Shown piece after piece: positions 7,364 through 16,080 of a stretch of DNA of 51,567 nt (positions are counted from its first letter, which is position 1; each line of letters opens with the position of its first letter). The translations under genes were made by a program, and so were the position numbers. Source of the DNA: Candidatus Obscuribacterales bacterium (GTDB taxonomy: Bacteria; Cyanobacteriota; Vampirovibrionia; Obscuribacterales; Obscuribacteraceae); NCBI GenBank assembly GCA_020054205.1, contig JAGVLS010000042.1:1-51567 (forward strand). Direction: 5' to 3'. Under the pieces are notes generated by a model. It was not told where the DNA came from and did not search any database. It saw only the letters and a list, made by a program, of their open reading frames with translations.

Positions 7364-8932
7364 TTAGTGTTGTTGCATTGCTTGCAAATCTTCAGGTTTT
7401 AATTGTCTCTCTTTAAATTTGGCGCACAAAATTCCCCAGTCAATTACCAAAAGGTTTTGGGACTCTCTGCGACTGTTTGCTACATTCATGATTAGATCCA
7501 AGCAAGCATGGTCGACATAATTAAGCTCTTTTAGATCTATGCGTAGTTCTACATCAGAAGGAATTGACTCAAGGGCTTGAGCTAGTTTTGGCAGGCTTAA
7601 AAAAGTGGCAGCACCTTTCAGGTATAGTGCCACGACTTTTTCTTTTTGTTCTATGCGTATGTCCAAGTGCGAAAACATATAAAGTAGTTTTACAACAGAA
7701 AGAATCACACCCAGTATCACGCCGGTGAGGAGGTCATAGACAATGATTGTGATTAAAGTAGCAAAATAAATTGCTACTTCTGATTTGCCATATTTAGCAA
7801 GACTTTTTACAACTTTGAAGTTGAGCAGTTTATAGCCAGTATAAACAAGCAAGGCAGCAAGCGCTGCAACTGGAATTTGTGAAAGCAAGCCTGGCAGAAA
7901 AACTACAAATAAGAGCAACCACAACCCGTGAAAAATTGTAGACAATCTACTTCTAGCACCGGATTGAACATTGACGCCGCTGCGCACGATTACGCCAGTC
8001 ATGGGGAGTGCGCCTAGCAGTCCACATAGCAAATTACCTATGCCTTGTGCACCGAGTTCGCGATCGTAATTGGTTTTTGAGATTGTTTGCATTCTATCAA
8101 TTGCTGCTGCTGTAAGCAGAGTTTCTGTGCTGGCAATGAATGCAAGGGCTAGTGCTTCAAATAACAATTTGCTATCTTTTAGCAAAGTAATTGATTCCCA
8201 AGTAGGAATTTTAATTACTTCCACCAAGCTTGCTGGTAATTCCACTTTTTTGATTGGCATGTCAAAAGCGATGCAGGCAATTGTTGCTATTACAATTGCT
8301 ATTAGCGAGCCAGGTATCAATTTCAATTTTTTGGGCGCTAACCACTGCCAAAAAATTACAATGGCAATGGTAAATAATCCTAGGCAGCCAGCAATATGAT
8401 CTGTTTGAGCTCTGGCAAAACTACCGTCTAGACCTCTGGCTGGGAAGCAATTATATATAGCCTCTGGTATGGACAAAAGATTTTGCAAGGCATCGCCTTT
8501 AGGCTTATCATCAAGCATGACATGGAATTGACTCAAGAGAATGAGAAGCCCAATCCCAGATAACATGCCGTTTATAACAGCTGGTGACACTGCGCGAAAC
8601 CATTGTCCAAGTCTCAAAATTCCAGCTATGATTTGGAAAGCACCAGCTAAAATTATCACTGGTGCTAAAACCTCAACACCGTGCTCTTGAATGATATCAA
8701 AAATAATCACAGTTAATCCTGCTGCTGGTCCGCTTGCTTGTAATGAACAACCAGACAAACTGCCTGCAACAATGCCACCAACTATACCAGTAATTAGTCC
8801 AGCGGCTGGTGGCAATCCAGATGCAATGGCAATGCCCATACAGAGAGGAAGCGCTACTAGAAAAAGAACAATAGATGCACCGAAATCATGTGACAAGTCG
8901 GCTGTTTTGTAGCCGTTGCTTGCTGGTTTCAT
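7364..8932 (-). CDS. SulP-family anion transporter, BicA-like
   Basis: Inner-membrane anion transporter of the SLC26/SulP family, probably moving bicarbonate or sulfate with sodium. It has 522 residues, with hydrophobic segments from about residue 15 to 400, including the conserved ASGPAAGLTVIIF region and the GLLGALPMTGVIVRS stretch. A C-terminal STAS domain (about 415-515) contains the typical LNYVDHACLDLI strand-loop. Its start overlaps the stop of a beta-carbonic anhydrase gene by 4 nt (ATGA), which strongly favours bicarbonate/CO2 as substrate. SulP-carbonic anhydrase pairs and fusions are known in bacteria. Confidence 0.93.
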   Translation of the reverse strand: MKPASNGYKTADLSHDFGASIVLFLVALPLCMGIAIASGLPPAAGLITGIVGGIVAGSLSGCSLQASGPAAGLTVIIFDIIQEHGVEVLAPVIILAGAFQIIAGILRLGQWFRAVSPAVINGMLSGIGLLILLSQFHVMLDDKPKGDALQNLLSIPEAIYNCFPARGLDGSFARAQTDHIAGCLGLFTIAIVIFWQWLAPKKLKLIPGSLIAIVIATIACIAFDMPIKKVELPASLVEVIKIPTWESITLLKDSKLLFEALALAFIASTETLLTAAAIDRMQTISKTNYDRELGAQGIGNLLCGLLGALPMTGVIVRSGVNVQSGARSRLSTIFHGLWLLLFVVFLPGLLSQIPVAALAALLVYTGYKLLNFKVVKSLAKYGKSEVAIYFATLITIIVYDLLTGVILGVILSVVKLLYMFSHLDIRIEQKEKVVALYLKGAATFLSLPKLAQALESIPSDVELRIDLKELNYVDHACLDLIMNVANSRRESQNLLVIDWGILCAKFKERQLKPEDLQAMQQH

Positions 8933-9624
8933 GCCTTCCTCTTTCTACTTGTCTTTTGCGAGCGCAGGGTGCTTCTTGTGTTGTTACTTCTGGTTCTACC
9001 ACTGCTTTGCTTTGTTGTAGACTGGAATTTCCCCAATGTGGGATCGTAGATGAGCACATCACCGGACTCAATATCGTAAACCCAACCGTGTAAGTTAAAT
9101 CTGCGGGCCGCCAAGCCGGATTTTACAGAAGGATGTTCTCGTAAATGTTCTAATTGAACAAGCACATTTTCTTGAATAGCTACTTCCAACATTTCTTGTG
9201 GTGTTAGGCCAGCATAATTTGTTTGTACAATTTCTCTGGTTAGTTTGGCATGCTGAAGCCAAGCTTTTGTGGCAGGCAATTTATCGAGTGCACTTTCAGG
9301 AGCCAATAGTCCTTGCATGGCTCCACAATTTGAATGTCCACAGACAATTACATCTTTGATGTCAAAATTATTTAGCGCATATTCTATTGCTGAAGACTCA
9401 CCATGATGGAGATCGTATGGAGGGACAATATTACCAACATTGCGCACCGCAAATAATTCACCAGGTTGTGTTTGGGTAATTAAATTGGGGACAACTCTTG
9501 AATCTGCACAAGTAATAAACAGTGCAGCGGGAGATTGTTTGTTTGCCAATCGGGTAAACAGTCTTTTTTGTGGTGCAAAAGCGATTCTTTGAAACTTGTG
9601 AATGCCCTGCAAAAGGTGCTTCAT
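8929..9624 (-). CDS. Beta-carbonic anhydrase
   Basis: Zinc enzyme interconverting CO2 and bicarbonate. The diagnostic residues are visible: C39-A-D41-S-R43, RNVGNIV, and H97-S-N-C100-G, giving Cys39, His97 and Cys100 as zinc ligands and Asp41/Arg43 as the catalytic dyad. The ATG follows AGAGGA. After residue ~205 there is a Ser/Thr/Arg/Lys-rich tail of about 28 residues that is not part of the usual fold. Translationally coupled with the downstream SulP transporter. Confidence 0.96.
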   Translation of the reverse strand: MKHLLQGIHKFQRIAFAPQKRLFTRLANKQSPAALFITCADSRVVPNLITQTQPGELFAVRNVGNIVPPYDLHHGESSAIEYALNNFDIKDVIVCGHSNCGAMQGLLAPESALDKLPATKAWLQHAKLTREIVQTNYAGLTPQEMLEVAIQENVLVQLEHLREHPSVKSGLAARRFNLHGWVYDIESGDVLIYDPTLGKFQSTTKQSSGRTRSNNTRSTLRSQKTSRKRKA

Positions 9625-9695
9625 TCGTTCTTAGTCCTCTCTAGCTACTTTCAAACAAGTAGCATTTGAGCCGAGCCCGGCTATGAATGAAGTGC

Positions 9696-10301
9696 TTACT
9701 GTCGTCTTCTTAAACGTAATATGGCAATTACGCCATGTTCGCCCTGCCCTTCTATATCACAAGTGAAAGTTTTGCCAAAGACAAAGTGTTGTATGGAAGC
9801 AGGACCTTCTATGCCGATATATTTCATGCCTAGAGCTTCCAATCTTTTCTGGAAGCTGGCAAGAATTGGACGGGCTTTTATGCTTTCGTCAATAGCCGGG
9901 CAAGGAAGTTTGCATTCGTCCTTGCCATAAGCTTCCAGGACAGCATGGCGTACAACAACAGTGGCTTCGCTTTCCGGCAAATGAAGCAGACGAAATTCAA
10001 CTGGGTAATCACGTGTGCGACCAAGACCAGCCATTTCCCAGCGACAAAATGATGTTGGCTCACCAACACAAAAGAGAAAATCGTCTTCACTGTAAGAGCT
10101 AATTAAGCTTGTTATCAACTGGCGTATTGCTAGCGGTTCGTTTAATAATTGCTGAGCTGCCTTGGCAATGCGAATTGGTTTGCTAAATCGATTACATGTC
10201 CTGCAATGATATATATTGCCTGTGCGTTCAGTTGCCGAACAAATATTCGATGTATCATCGAGCAAACAATACGGACAATGCAACTTTGATGTGGTTGCCA
10301 T
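9696..10301 (-). CDS. Zinc-ribbon hypothetical protein
   Basis: Not recognised. From the ATG at 10301 (MATTSKLHCPYC, after GAAAGAGG) the protein has 201 residues. An N-terminal CPYC...CRTC pair of motifs spaced about 20 residues apart looks like a zinc ribbon. The rest is a soluble mixed alpha/beta region with many Cys (FCVGEPTSFCRW, KDECKLPCP). It ends 72 nt upstream of the carbonic anhydrase start and might be part of the same transcript, though no functional link is evident. Confidence 0.7.
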   Translation of the reverse strand: MATTSKLHCPYCLLDDTSNICSATERTGNIYHCRTCNRFSKPIRIAKAAQQLLNEPLAIRQLITSLISSYSEDDFLFCVGEPTSFCRWEMAGLGRTRDYPVEFRLLHLPESEATVVVRHAVLEAYGKDECKLPCPAIDESIKARPILASFQKRLEALGMKYIGIEGPASIQHFVFGKTFTCDIEGQGEHGVIAILRLRRRQ

Positions 10302-10927
10302 AATGCCTCTTTCCAGAGAATGCATTTATTTCAAGACTAGCTAGTGATTAGTTGGCAATAATGTTCTAAGCACAGATAGCTCATACTGCCAGGCAAAACA
10401 AAGGACTGCAACAGAGGTATTGTTTGTAGGGCGAGAATTACAGGATGGAAATGCTTTTTAGATCAGAAGGGAAATTAAAGACAATGTCTAACATAACAGA
10501 TTCTCTAGTTTCCATATCAAGTTCATATTTATTTCTGTAACAAGGCTAGATACAGCTTATGATCTCAGTCTTATTAAAAATGGCAAAACGCATATGATTT
10601 CTTGCAAATGACAATTGTATTAACGCAAATAAACATTAGTGTGCTTGCGCTAACTTACAGACTGATTTTTAATTTTGACAAAACTACGTAACTTACACAT
10701 CTTTAGTCTGAAATTGCTGTATTTAGCTACTGGCAATGTTTGGTTATGCATGGAGTTTTATTTTAGGCTAATAAATATATTTCGATTTCCTCTTTTGTTT
10801 AAAGGAGTTATTTCCAGAAAAACCACTGACTAACTCAACTAGGCGCATAAATATTTAGCAGTGGTCTGCTTAGATAGATGTTTGGTTTTGAACAAGCTGT
10901 GTTTTTTCAAAAAGAAAGGAACCCGGA
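10302..10927. other. Long non-coding gap
   Basis: About 625 bp without a supported gene between divergent transcription units. It is AT-rich. The right end carries a copy of the recurrent leader motif (10786-10826) and an 11-bp ACCACTG...CAGTGGT hairpin (about 10821-10873). I see nothing recognisable in the rest. Confidence 0.6.
10786..10876 (+). promoter_or_regulatory. Recurrent leader motif, copy A, with hairpin
   Basis: The T-rich TTTCCTCTTTTGTTTAAAGGA followed by a CCAGAAAAACCACT segment matches other copies at 22090, 29391, 35294, 42717 and (minus) 42280. ACCACTGACTAA near 10821 can pair with TTAGCAGTGGT near 10863 with one bulge. Likely promoter/5' leader of the 10928-12161 cluster; the exact transcription start is not visible. 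Confidence 0.5.
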
Positions 10928-10978
10928 TGAATGTGCACATTACGGCTAGCTTGACGTCGACTCCGCTAGAAATATAAA
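10928..10978 (+). CDS. Possible 16-aa leader peptide
   Basis: A short open frame (MNVHITASLTSTPLEI) follows AAAGAAAGGA with a usable spacing and precedes the next small gene by 14 nt. Micro-ORFs of this kind can be leader peptides. There is no independent support beyond the ribosome binding site. Confidence 0.3.
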
Positions 10979-10992
10979 AGCCGACGATAAAT

Positions 10993-11127
10993 ATGAGACT
11001 GGTGGAAGAATCACAGCGATCATCTGCTCATACCTTGGCCATGCTAGCGCTTCAGTCGGAGCGTTATGAAAATGATCCAGATTATCGTGATGCAGTTAAT
11101 CATGTGTTGAGCTGGTCACGGAAATAA
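10993..11127 (+). CDS. Hypothetical 44-aa protein
   Basis: Not recognised. This short frame (starting MRLVEESQRSSAHTLAML, ending VLSWSRK) has protein-like composition and looks helical. It stops 22 nt before the next gene's ATG, so the reading direction and spacing fit an operon. The ribosome binding site is weak. Confidence 0.45.
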   Translation: MRLVEESQRSSAHTLAMLALQSERYENDPDYRDAVNHVLSWSRK

Positions 11128-11149
11128 ATTAATGGAAAGGAGAACTTTC

Positions 11150-11431
11150 ATGTCTTACGCTCAGAATACGCAAGAGCTATTACGAGAATTTGTTGCAACG
11201 CATATAGCCTCTGCTAGCCAGGCAGGGCTAGGTTTTGATCGGGCAATAGAAGGACTTGCAATCGAAGGTACGCCAGGTGATGTATTTGATTTTGATACTT
11301 TTGTTCAAGAGATGGCAGAAGCTGGTCCGCTGCCGCCAGATTTAGCAGCACATGTGACCCAAGAAAAATATGTGACTGCTTTGAAGGAAAGTTTGTTTGC
11401 ATTGAAATCGAAGGCACTGAAAGCAAATTAG
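11150..11431 (+). CDS. Hypothetical 93-aa protein
   Basis: Not recognised. ATG 11150 follows GGAAAGGAG, which decides the start over an earlier ATG at 11132. The product is acidic and helical (MSYAQNTQELLREFVATHI at the N-terminus), with no membrane segment. It is followed 58 nt later by another uncharacterised gene that also has its own strong binding site. Confidence 0.65.
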   Translation: MSYAQNTQELLREFVATHIASASQAGLGFDRAIEGLAIEGTPGDVFDFDTFVQEMAEAGPLPPDLAAHVTQEKYVTALKESLFALKSKALKAN

Positions 11432-11489
11432 CATACGCATCAAAAACGTTTGTTAATGGCATCAACACGTGTTTGAAAGGAGAAAGATC

Positions 11490-12161
11490 ATGAAAGCATT
11501 CACGGTCTCTTTGGCAGAGCTGTTTGGAGATAAGCAAGCCCAAGTTGGTATTGAAGTGGTAGAGCAACAAGGATGTTATTGGTTGTGGCTCGGTAATTAT
11601 GACGGGCGTGAAAACAATAATACTGTTGGCGTGCCGGTCCTAAGCCGTCTTGGTAATAAATTAAAGGTGGCAAATGAGTCAGGTGAAAATTGCCTTTCGG
11701 GGAGAAATCATCGACGCATTTCATCTGTCTCTATTGCTGTTAATCAGGAACGTGAGCTGCAGGTTGGACCAGCGGCCGAAGTCTCCAAATACGCCTTTTG
11801 CGCAGAGCAGGCTGATGAAAGCCACTACGCACTGGTGTTTTTTAACTTGCGCAATGATGCAAGTCATAAATATATAAAAAGCGCCACGGTTAGCTTCACC
11901 TTTTTCGACAGAGCAGAAAGTTTTATGCTCCTTGATACGCGCTGTCAGAAGGACCAATTTGTAGAAGTGGTGCTCTGCTCCTCTGAGTTTGATGATGCAC
12001 ACCCAGAGTCTGCAGATGGACCAATTCATTGGATAGAGGGACTAGCCGTGATGCATCATGGACTCCCGGTTGAGGTATGCATCGAATACCAAGAGGGTGA
12101 GAAGGTGCAATTTCTGGCATGCTTTGACGGCGATAAAGTAGTCATAACAGAAAACAAATAA
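11490..12161 (+). CDS. Hypothetical 223-aa protein
   Basis: Not recognised. ATG 11490 follows GAAAGGAG. The protein looks soluble and beta-rich, with short strands such as ATVSFTFFDRAESFMLL and ending VQFLACFDGDKVVITENK. It ends just before an intrinsic terminator at 12192-12230 and is the last gene of the 10928-12161 cluster. Confidence 0.65.
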   Translation: MKAFTVSLAELFGDKQAQVGIEVVEQQGCYWLWLGNYDGRENNNTVGVPVLSRLGNKLKVANESGENCLSGRNHRRISSVSIAVNQERELQVGPAAEVSKYAFCAEQADESHYALVFFNLRNDASHKYIKSATVSFTFFDRAESFMLLDTRCQKDQFVEVVLCSSEFDDAHPESADGPIHWIEGLAVMHHGLPVEVCIEYQEGEKVQFLACFDGDKVVITENK

Positions 12162-12191
12162 GTCGGCTCTTTTGTTTTCTGAATAACTTTT

Positions 12192-12230
12192 GGCAACGAG
12201 ATCTTCACAGGTCTCGTTGCCTTGCTTCTT
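12192..12230 (+). terminator. Intrinsic terminator
   Basis: GGCAACGAGA (12192-12201) and TCTCGTTGCC (12212-12221) form a perfect 10-bp stem with a 10-nt loop, followed by a T-rich but interrupted tract (TTGCTTCTT). Confidence 0.85.
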
Positions 12231-12396
12231 AGAATTATAATACTAGATATTATAGTAAAAATACCCAGTTGGATTTATAAGAATTATCAACCCAAGGATT
12301 AGTGTTAACTCAGCACAGAGGATGAGGCGCAAATGTCAGTTTTGTGTGAAATTAGAACTATCAATTGAATTAGTTTTATTCTAGGAGCAGTTTGTT

Positions 12397-12783
12397 ATGC
12401 ATGTGATTTTAGCAATAGATGATTCCCCACATTCAAAAGAAGCGCTGGAAACAACCATTAAGCAACGATGGCCAGAAAATACTGAGTTTAGGGTTCTTAA
12501 TGTAGCTAACGGACAGCATAAATATTCAGTAGAACTTTGTAAAAATGTACGACAAAAACTTATAACAGCAATGCCTGATGCCATTGTTCACTATGAAGTA
12601 AGGGATGGCAGTGTAGCAGATGAAATTATTAATAGTGCTGTTGAATGGAATGCAGACAAAATTATTATCGGTGCACACAGCAAAGACATATGCCCGCACA
12701 ACCTATTGGGTAGCGTTTCGCGTGATGTAGTTACGCATGCTCCTTGTTCTGTAGAGATTGTGCGAGTGAAAACGAAGATTTAA
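12397..12783 (+). CDS. Universal stress protein (UspA family)
   Basis: Small stress-related protein with a Rossmann-like fold. The 128-residue product has the USP opening MHVILAIDDSPHSKEAL, the central DGSVADEIINSAVEWNADKIIIGAHS, and the LLGSVSRDVVTHAPCSVEIVR end. The ATP-binding loop GxxGx9GS is nearly kept (GAHSx9GS), with Ser in place of the second Gly, so nucleotide binding is uncertain. AGGAG precedes the ATG. Its last 4 nt overlap the convergent phosphorylase gene. Confidence 0.93.
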   Translation: MHVILAIDDSPHSKEALETTIKQRWPENTEFRVLNVANGQHKYSVELCKNVRQKLITAMPDAIVHYEVRDGSVADEIINSAVEWNADKIIIGAHSKDICPHNLLGSVSRDVVTHAPCSVEIVRVKTKI

Positions 12784-13613
12784 ATACAAGCTCTAAATAA
12801 TTTGTCTAATCTTTCAGAAGCTTCTTTAGCTGCTTGTAAAACTTCTTCGTGTCCGCCCATAGCTTCATCAGGTTTCCAAACATTTGTTACTACAGAAATA
12901 GCGGCTGCTTCTGTTTTTGTTCCAGAAGCTGTTAAGAGTTCAGGTACAGTCGACATACCGACAGCATCACATTTGAGTTTTTTCAACATTTCAATTTCAT
13001 CCATTGTTTCGTAATTTGGACCTAAGAGTCCAACATATACACCTTCTTGGATAGAGCGGAAACTGTTGTCATTGCTGGCTAAAGCTTTGGCAGTTTTTGA
13101 AATGTGTGCAGTTAATTGATTTTGGCAATTAGTAGCTTCTTTTGCTAAGGCAGGAATTAAACCTGTTTGTTTGAACTTAGGACTTAAATGATCTCTGTAG
13201 CCTTTAATTAGCATCAAATCACCAACATTGAAATTGGTATTTAAGCCACCAGCGGCATTGGTTAAATAAAGCTTTGGCACACCCCATTCAATCATGGTTC
13301 TAGCAGCAAGAATAACCAAATCCCAATCATAACCTTCGTACAAATGAAAACGTCCGCGCAATACTGCAACAAGTTTTCCACCAACGCGTCCTAAACTCAA
13401 TGAGCCAGCATGTCCAACAACGCCAGGTGATTTGCCAAAAACTTCTTGGTATGAAATTGTTTTTGTCTCTGGCAGACTTTCTAAAACATTTACACCTGAG
13501 CCAAGCACAAAAGCAGCTTGTGGAATTTCAGGGCTTAATTTTTTTAGCAATTCAATTGCTTGATTTACTGGTTGATAAAGTGGTTTTACAGCAATTTGTT
13601 CCACAGTATGCAA
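12780..13613 (-). CDS. Purine nucleoside phosphorylase, copy 1
   Basis: Cleaves purine nucleosides with phosphate to free base and (deoxy)ribose-1-phosphate. The trimeric-PNP motifs are present: phosphate loop VLGSGVNVLE, GHAGSLSLG, RGRFHLYEGY, LTNAAGG, GLLGPNYET, and MSTVPE followed by VVTNVW. The usual DHINL region is replaced by GYRDHLSPKFKQTGL, a divergence shared with copy 2 at 15261. The start is a TTG at 13613, weakly supported; a GTG three codons later is possible. It is 277 residues long, normal for the family. Confidence 0.92.
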   Translation of the reverse strand: MHTVEQIAVKPLYQPVNQAIELLKKLSPEIPQAAFVLGSGVNVLESLPETKTISYQEVFGKSPGVVGHAGSLSLGRVGGKLVAVLRGRFHLYEGYDWDLVILAARTMIEWGVPKLYLTNAAGGLNTNFNVGDLMLIKGYRDHLSPKFKQTGLIPALAKEATNCQNQLTAHISKTAKALASNDNSFRSIQEGVYVGLLGPNYETMDEIEMLKKLKCDAVGMSTVPELLTASGTKTEAAAISVVTNVWKPDEAMGGHEEVLQAAKEASERLDKLFRACI

Positions 13614-13647
13614 AGCCCCCGATTTTTGATATGTTTAAATACTTGTT

Positions 13648-14199
13648 TTATGTCAATGACATAATTTGATCAATAATTTTATTATCTAGTTTTTGTTTTT
13701 CTGGTACGACAATACCTAAAACTTTGCATTTTGCATGAGCAGCAATAAGCATGGCTGGCACTAAGTTGTAGCAACAAAAATCTACACCTAAAGAACGAAT
13801 TAAAGATAATTCTTGCTCAGTTGGTTTTATGCCAGATGCTAAACCACCAGCAATACCTTTTGGTAAATCCGGTAATAATTCTGGAACATAAATGCCTTGT
13901 ACAATCGGAAATCTTTCTCCAATTGGATCATTTGGACCAACTAGAGGATTATCACCGGTAAGATTTATGTGGTCGCTTACAGTATGTACAACATTGTTTT
14001 TAAAACCAAAACCGCTATCAACAATAATTAGAGTTTGAGGAGCTTTAGTTCTAACAAGCTCAATAAATTCCGAGCCAAATTTTGAAATGTGTTTAAATCC
14101 GTCAAGCGAACAAGTGAAATCAATTTTTTTGATTCCTTTGAGGATAGTATTGTTGTCAATTGCTTGCAAGATTGCACTGTCCTTTATACTGCATGACAA
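13648..14199 (-). pseudogene. Truncated purine nucleoside phosphorylase-like gene
   Basis: The product (about 183 residues) aligns with the middle and C-terminal part of trimeric PNPs. TLIIVDSGFGF corresponds to the LTNAAGG strand, SDHINLTGDNPLVGPND to the canonical DHINLxGxNPLxGPND, and LIRSLGVDFCCYNLVPAM to the STVPE region. The N-terminal phosphate loop and the GRFHxYEG block are missing. No ATG or GTG starts the frame; TTG 14199 has no good binding site. It is therefore a decayed copy or a shortened derivative. It retains the DHINL motif that both full copies have lost. Confidence 0.7.
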
Positions 14200-14351
14200 G
14201 CGGTTTTCACGGTATTCTATGTCACAAATTTATCAAATCTTGGCATTAAGGCAAATCAACTCTCACTCACAATTGTGTTTATGCTTAGAAATTAATTGAA
14301 ACGGAGCTGTCAAGAATGCTTGGTAACCGCTTAGCTGCTTCATGTCAGCTA

Positions 14352-14395
14352 TTGTCTACTTGCTTGTAAAAGTGTACAATAAATATGTACACTTT
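14352..14395 (+). promoter_or_regulatory. Promoter and operator of the Phd/PIN toxin-antitoxin pair
   Basis: TTGTCT (14352-14357) and TACAAT (14375-14380) are 17 bp apart. A perfect inverted repeat AAAGTGTACA (14369-14378) / TGTACACTTT (14386-14395) covers the -10 box and the predicted transcription start, the expected place for autorepression by the antitoxin. Confidence 0.8.
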
Positions 14396-14409
14396 GGGAC
14401 ATAAGAGTG

Positions 14410-14784
14410 ATGCCGCGAAATAAAGAACATAAATCTGAATGTGCTCTTGTCTATGAACTGTCAAACAGTACATTCGGATTTGTTCGAGAAACTATTGGCA
14501 AAACTGAAGCACGCGAAAAATTGTTACCTTTAATCGATGGACTGTTGAAGAAAAACAATATTGTTGAAATCACAGATCATGGAAAACCGAAAGCAGTATT
14601 GATTAGTTATACGCATTTTCTAGCATTGCTTGGGCAAGTGCGTGTTGTGTCCAAGCCAAAGCATATGCGTGAAAAAGGACTAATGGGAACAGTGAAAATT
14701 GTCGGCAATCTTGCAGCTGGCAGCAAAAAATTAGCTACTGAATTTGAACAAGCAGTTAAGAGAAGCGCAGAGCAGCTTCAGTAA
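14410..14784 (+). CDS. Phd/YefM-family antitoxin
   Basis: Antitoxin that binds the toxin and its own promoter. The core KTEAREKLLPLIDGLLKK...VEITDHGKPKAVLISYTHFLALL matches the Phd/YefM fold (about residues 30-75). The N-terminal ~28 residues and the basic C-terminal region extend beyond the usual length. The ATG at 14410 directly follows a GTG at 14407; either could start. The PIN-domain toxin gene begins 2 nt after the stop. Confidence 0.88.
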   Translation: MPRNKEHKSECALVYELSNSTFGFVRETIGKTEAREKLLPLIDGLLKKNNIVEITDHGKPKAVLISYTHFLALLGQVRVVSKPKHMREKGLMGTVKIVGNLAAGSKKLATEFEQAVKRSAEQLQ

Positions 14785-14786
14785 AA

Positions 14787-15200
14787 ATGAGCAAAGAGGT
14801 TTTGGTTACTGATACTCATCCTCTGCTGAATTATTTTTGCGGTAGGCAAAAAAAGTTGAGCAAAAAAGTTAAACGTACATTTGATGATTCTTTGCATGAG
14901 CAAAGAACTGTTATTTATGTACCCTCGATCGTGTTATGGGAAATGTTGCTCTTGGTTGAAAACGGAGATGTTCAATTGTCCATGACTTTTGACGAGTGGG
15001 TAGAAAGGCTTTTTGCGTATCCAATGTTTATGTCTCTTCCTTTCGATAATGATGTAGTTTTGAAATGTAGAGAGCTTGTGTTTATTAAAGATCCTTTTGA
15101 TAAAGCAATTGTTGCTTCAGCGTTGCATATTGATGTTCCTTTAATTTCAAATGATATGGAATTACACAAATACAAACCATGCCAGTTATTTTGGGATTAA
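14787..15200 (+). CDS. PIN-domain ribonuclease toxin (VapC-like)
   Basis: PIN-domain toxins are Mg-dependent RNases. The acidic residues expected in the active site are visible: D9 in VTDTHPLLNY, the Glu of IVLWEMLLL, the Asp residues of KDPFDKAIVASAL, and SND near the C-terminus. At 137 residues it is typical. It sits 2 nt after a Phd/YefM-type antitoxin, a known mixed pairing. The pair lies inside the nucleoside-salvage block on the opposite strand. Confidence 0.9.
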   Translation: MSKEVLVTDTHPLLNYFCGRQKKLSKKVKRTFDDSLHEQRTVIYVPSIVLWEMLLLVENGDVQLSMTFDEWVERLFAYPMFMSLPFDNDVVLKCRELVFIKDPFDKAIVASALHIDVPLISNDMELHKYKPCQLFWD

Positions 15201-15260
15201 TTAGTAGTATACCCCCGATTTATTTATATTGGCTATTCATGTTTTATCCTGTTTACGAGT

Positions 15261-16079
15261 TTACGGCTCTATACAAGCTCTAAATAATTTATCCAAACGC
15301 TGAGAGGCATCTTTAGCAGCTTGTAAAACTTCTTCGTGTCCACCAATGGCAATATCTGGTGTCCAGACATTTGTAATCACAGAAATTGCTGCAGCTAAAA
15401 TATTGTGAGACATAGCTGTTTGTAATTCTGGGATAGTAGACATAGCAACAGCATCAATTTTTAAACGTTTGAGCATTTCAATTTCAGCTAAGCTTTCATA
15501 GTTGGGTCCTAAAAGTCCAACAAAAACCCCCTCTTGTATTGGGCGGAAATTTTTGTCTTTACCGGCTAATTCTTTTGCTCTTTTAGCGATATATTCGGTT
15601 AATTTGTTTTGGCAATTAGTAGCCTCTTTTGCTAAGGCAGGAATTAAGCCTGTTTGTTTAAAGTCAGGACTTAAATGATCTCTATAGCCTTTAATTAGCA
15701 TTAAATCGCCAACTTTAAAATTACTATTCATGCCACCAGCTGCATTTGTCAAATATAGTTTTGGCACTCCCCATTCAATCATTGTTTTAGCAGGTAATGT
15801 GACAGTGTCCCATGTGTGTCCTTCATAACGATGAAAGCGACCACGCATGACAGCAACAAGCTTGCCATTTGTGCGCCCTAAAGTAAGAGAGCCAGCATGT
15901 CCTACTACGCCAGGGGCAATACCAAAAACTTCTTCAAAAGAAATTGATTTACTCTCTGGTAGATTTTCTAAAACATTTACACCAGAGCCAAGCACAAAAG
16001 CAGCTTCTGGAATTTCTGGACTTATTTTTTGCAATGTTTTAACAGCCTCAGCAACAGGCTTGCCTTTTATTTGTTGCAA
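15261..16079 (-). CDS. Purine nucleoside phosphorylase, copy 2
   Basis: Same enzyme family as the gene at 12780 and clearly paralogous over the full length (VLGSGVNVLENLPES, GHAGSLTLG, RGRFHRYEGH, LTNAAGGMN, GLLGPNYES, MSTIPE). The start is TTG at 16079, supported by AGGTGG 6 nt upstream inside the end of deoB, so translation is coupled to phosphopentomutase. Together the two enzymes would turn purine nucleosides into base plus ribose-5-phosphate. Confidence 0.93.
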   Translation of the reverse strand: MQQIKGKPVAEAVKTLQKISPEIPEAAFVLGSGVNVLENLPESKSISFEEVFGIAPGVVGHAGSLTLGRTNGKLVAVMRGRFHRYEGHTWDTVTLPAKTMIEWGVPKLYLTNAAGGMNSNFKVGDLMLIKGYRDHLSPDFKQTGLIPALAKEATNCQNKLTEYIAKRAKELAGKDKNFRPIQEGVFVGLLGPNYESLAEIEMLKRLKIDAVAMSTIPELQTAMSHNILAAAISVITNVWTPDIAIGGHEEVLQAAKDASQRLDKLFRACIEP

Positions 16080-16080
16080 A

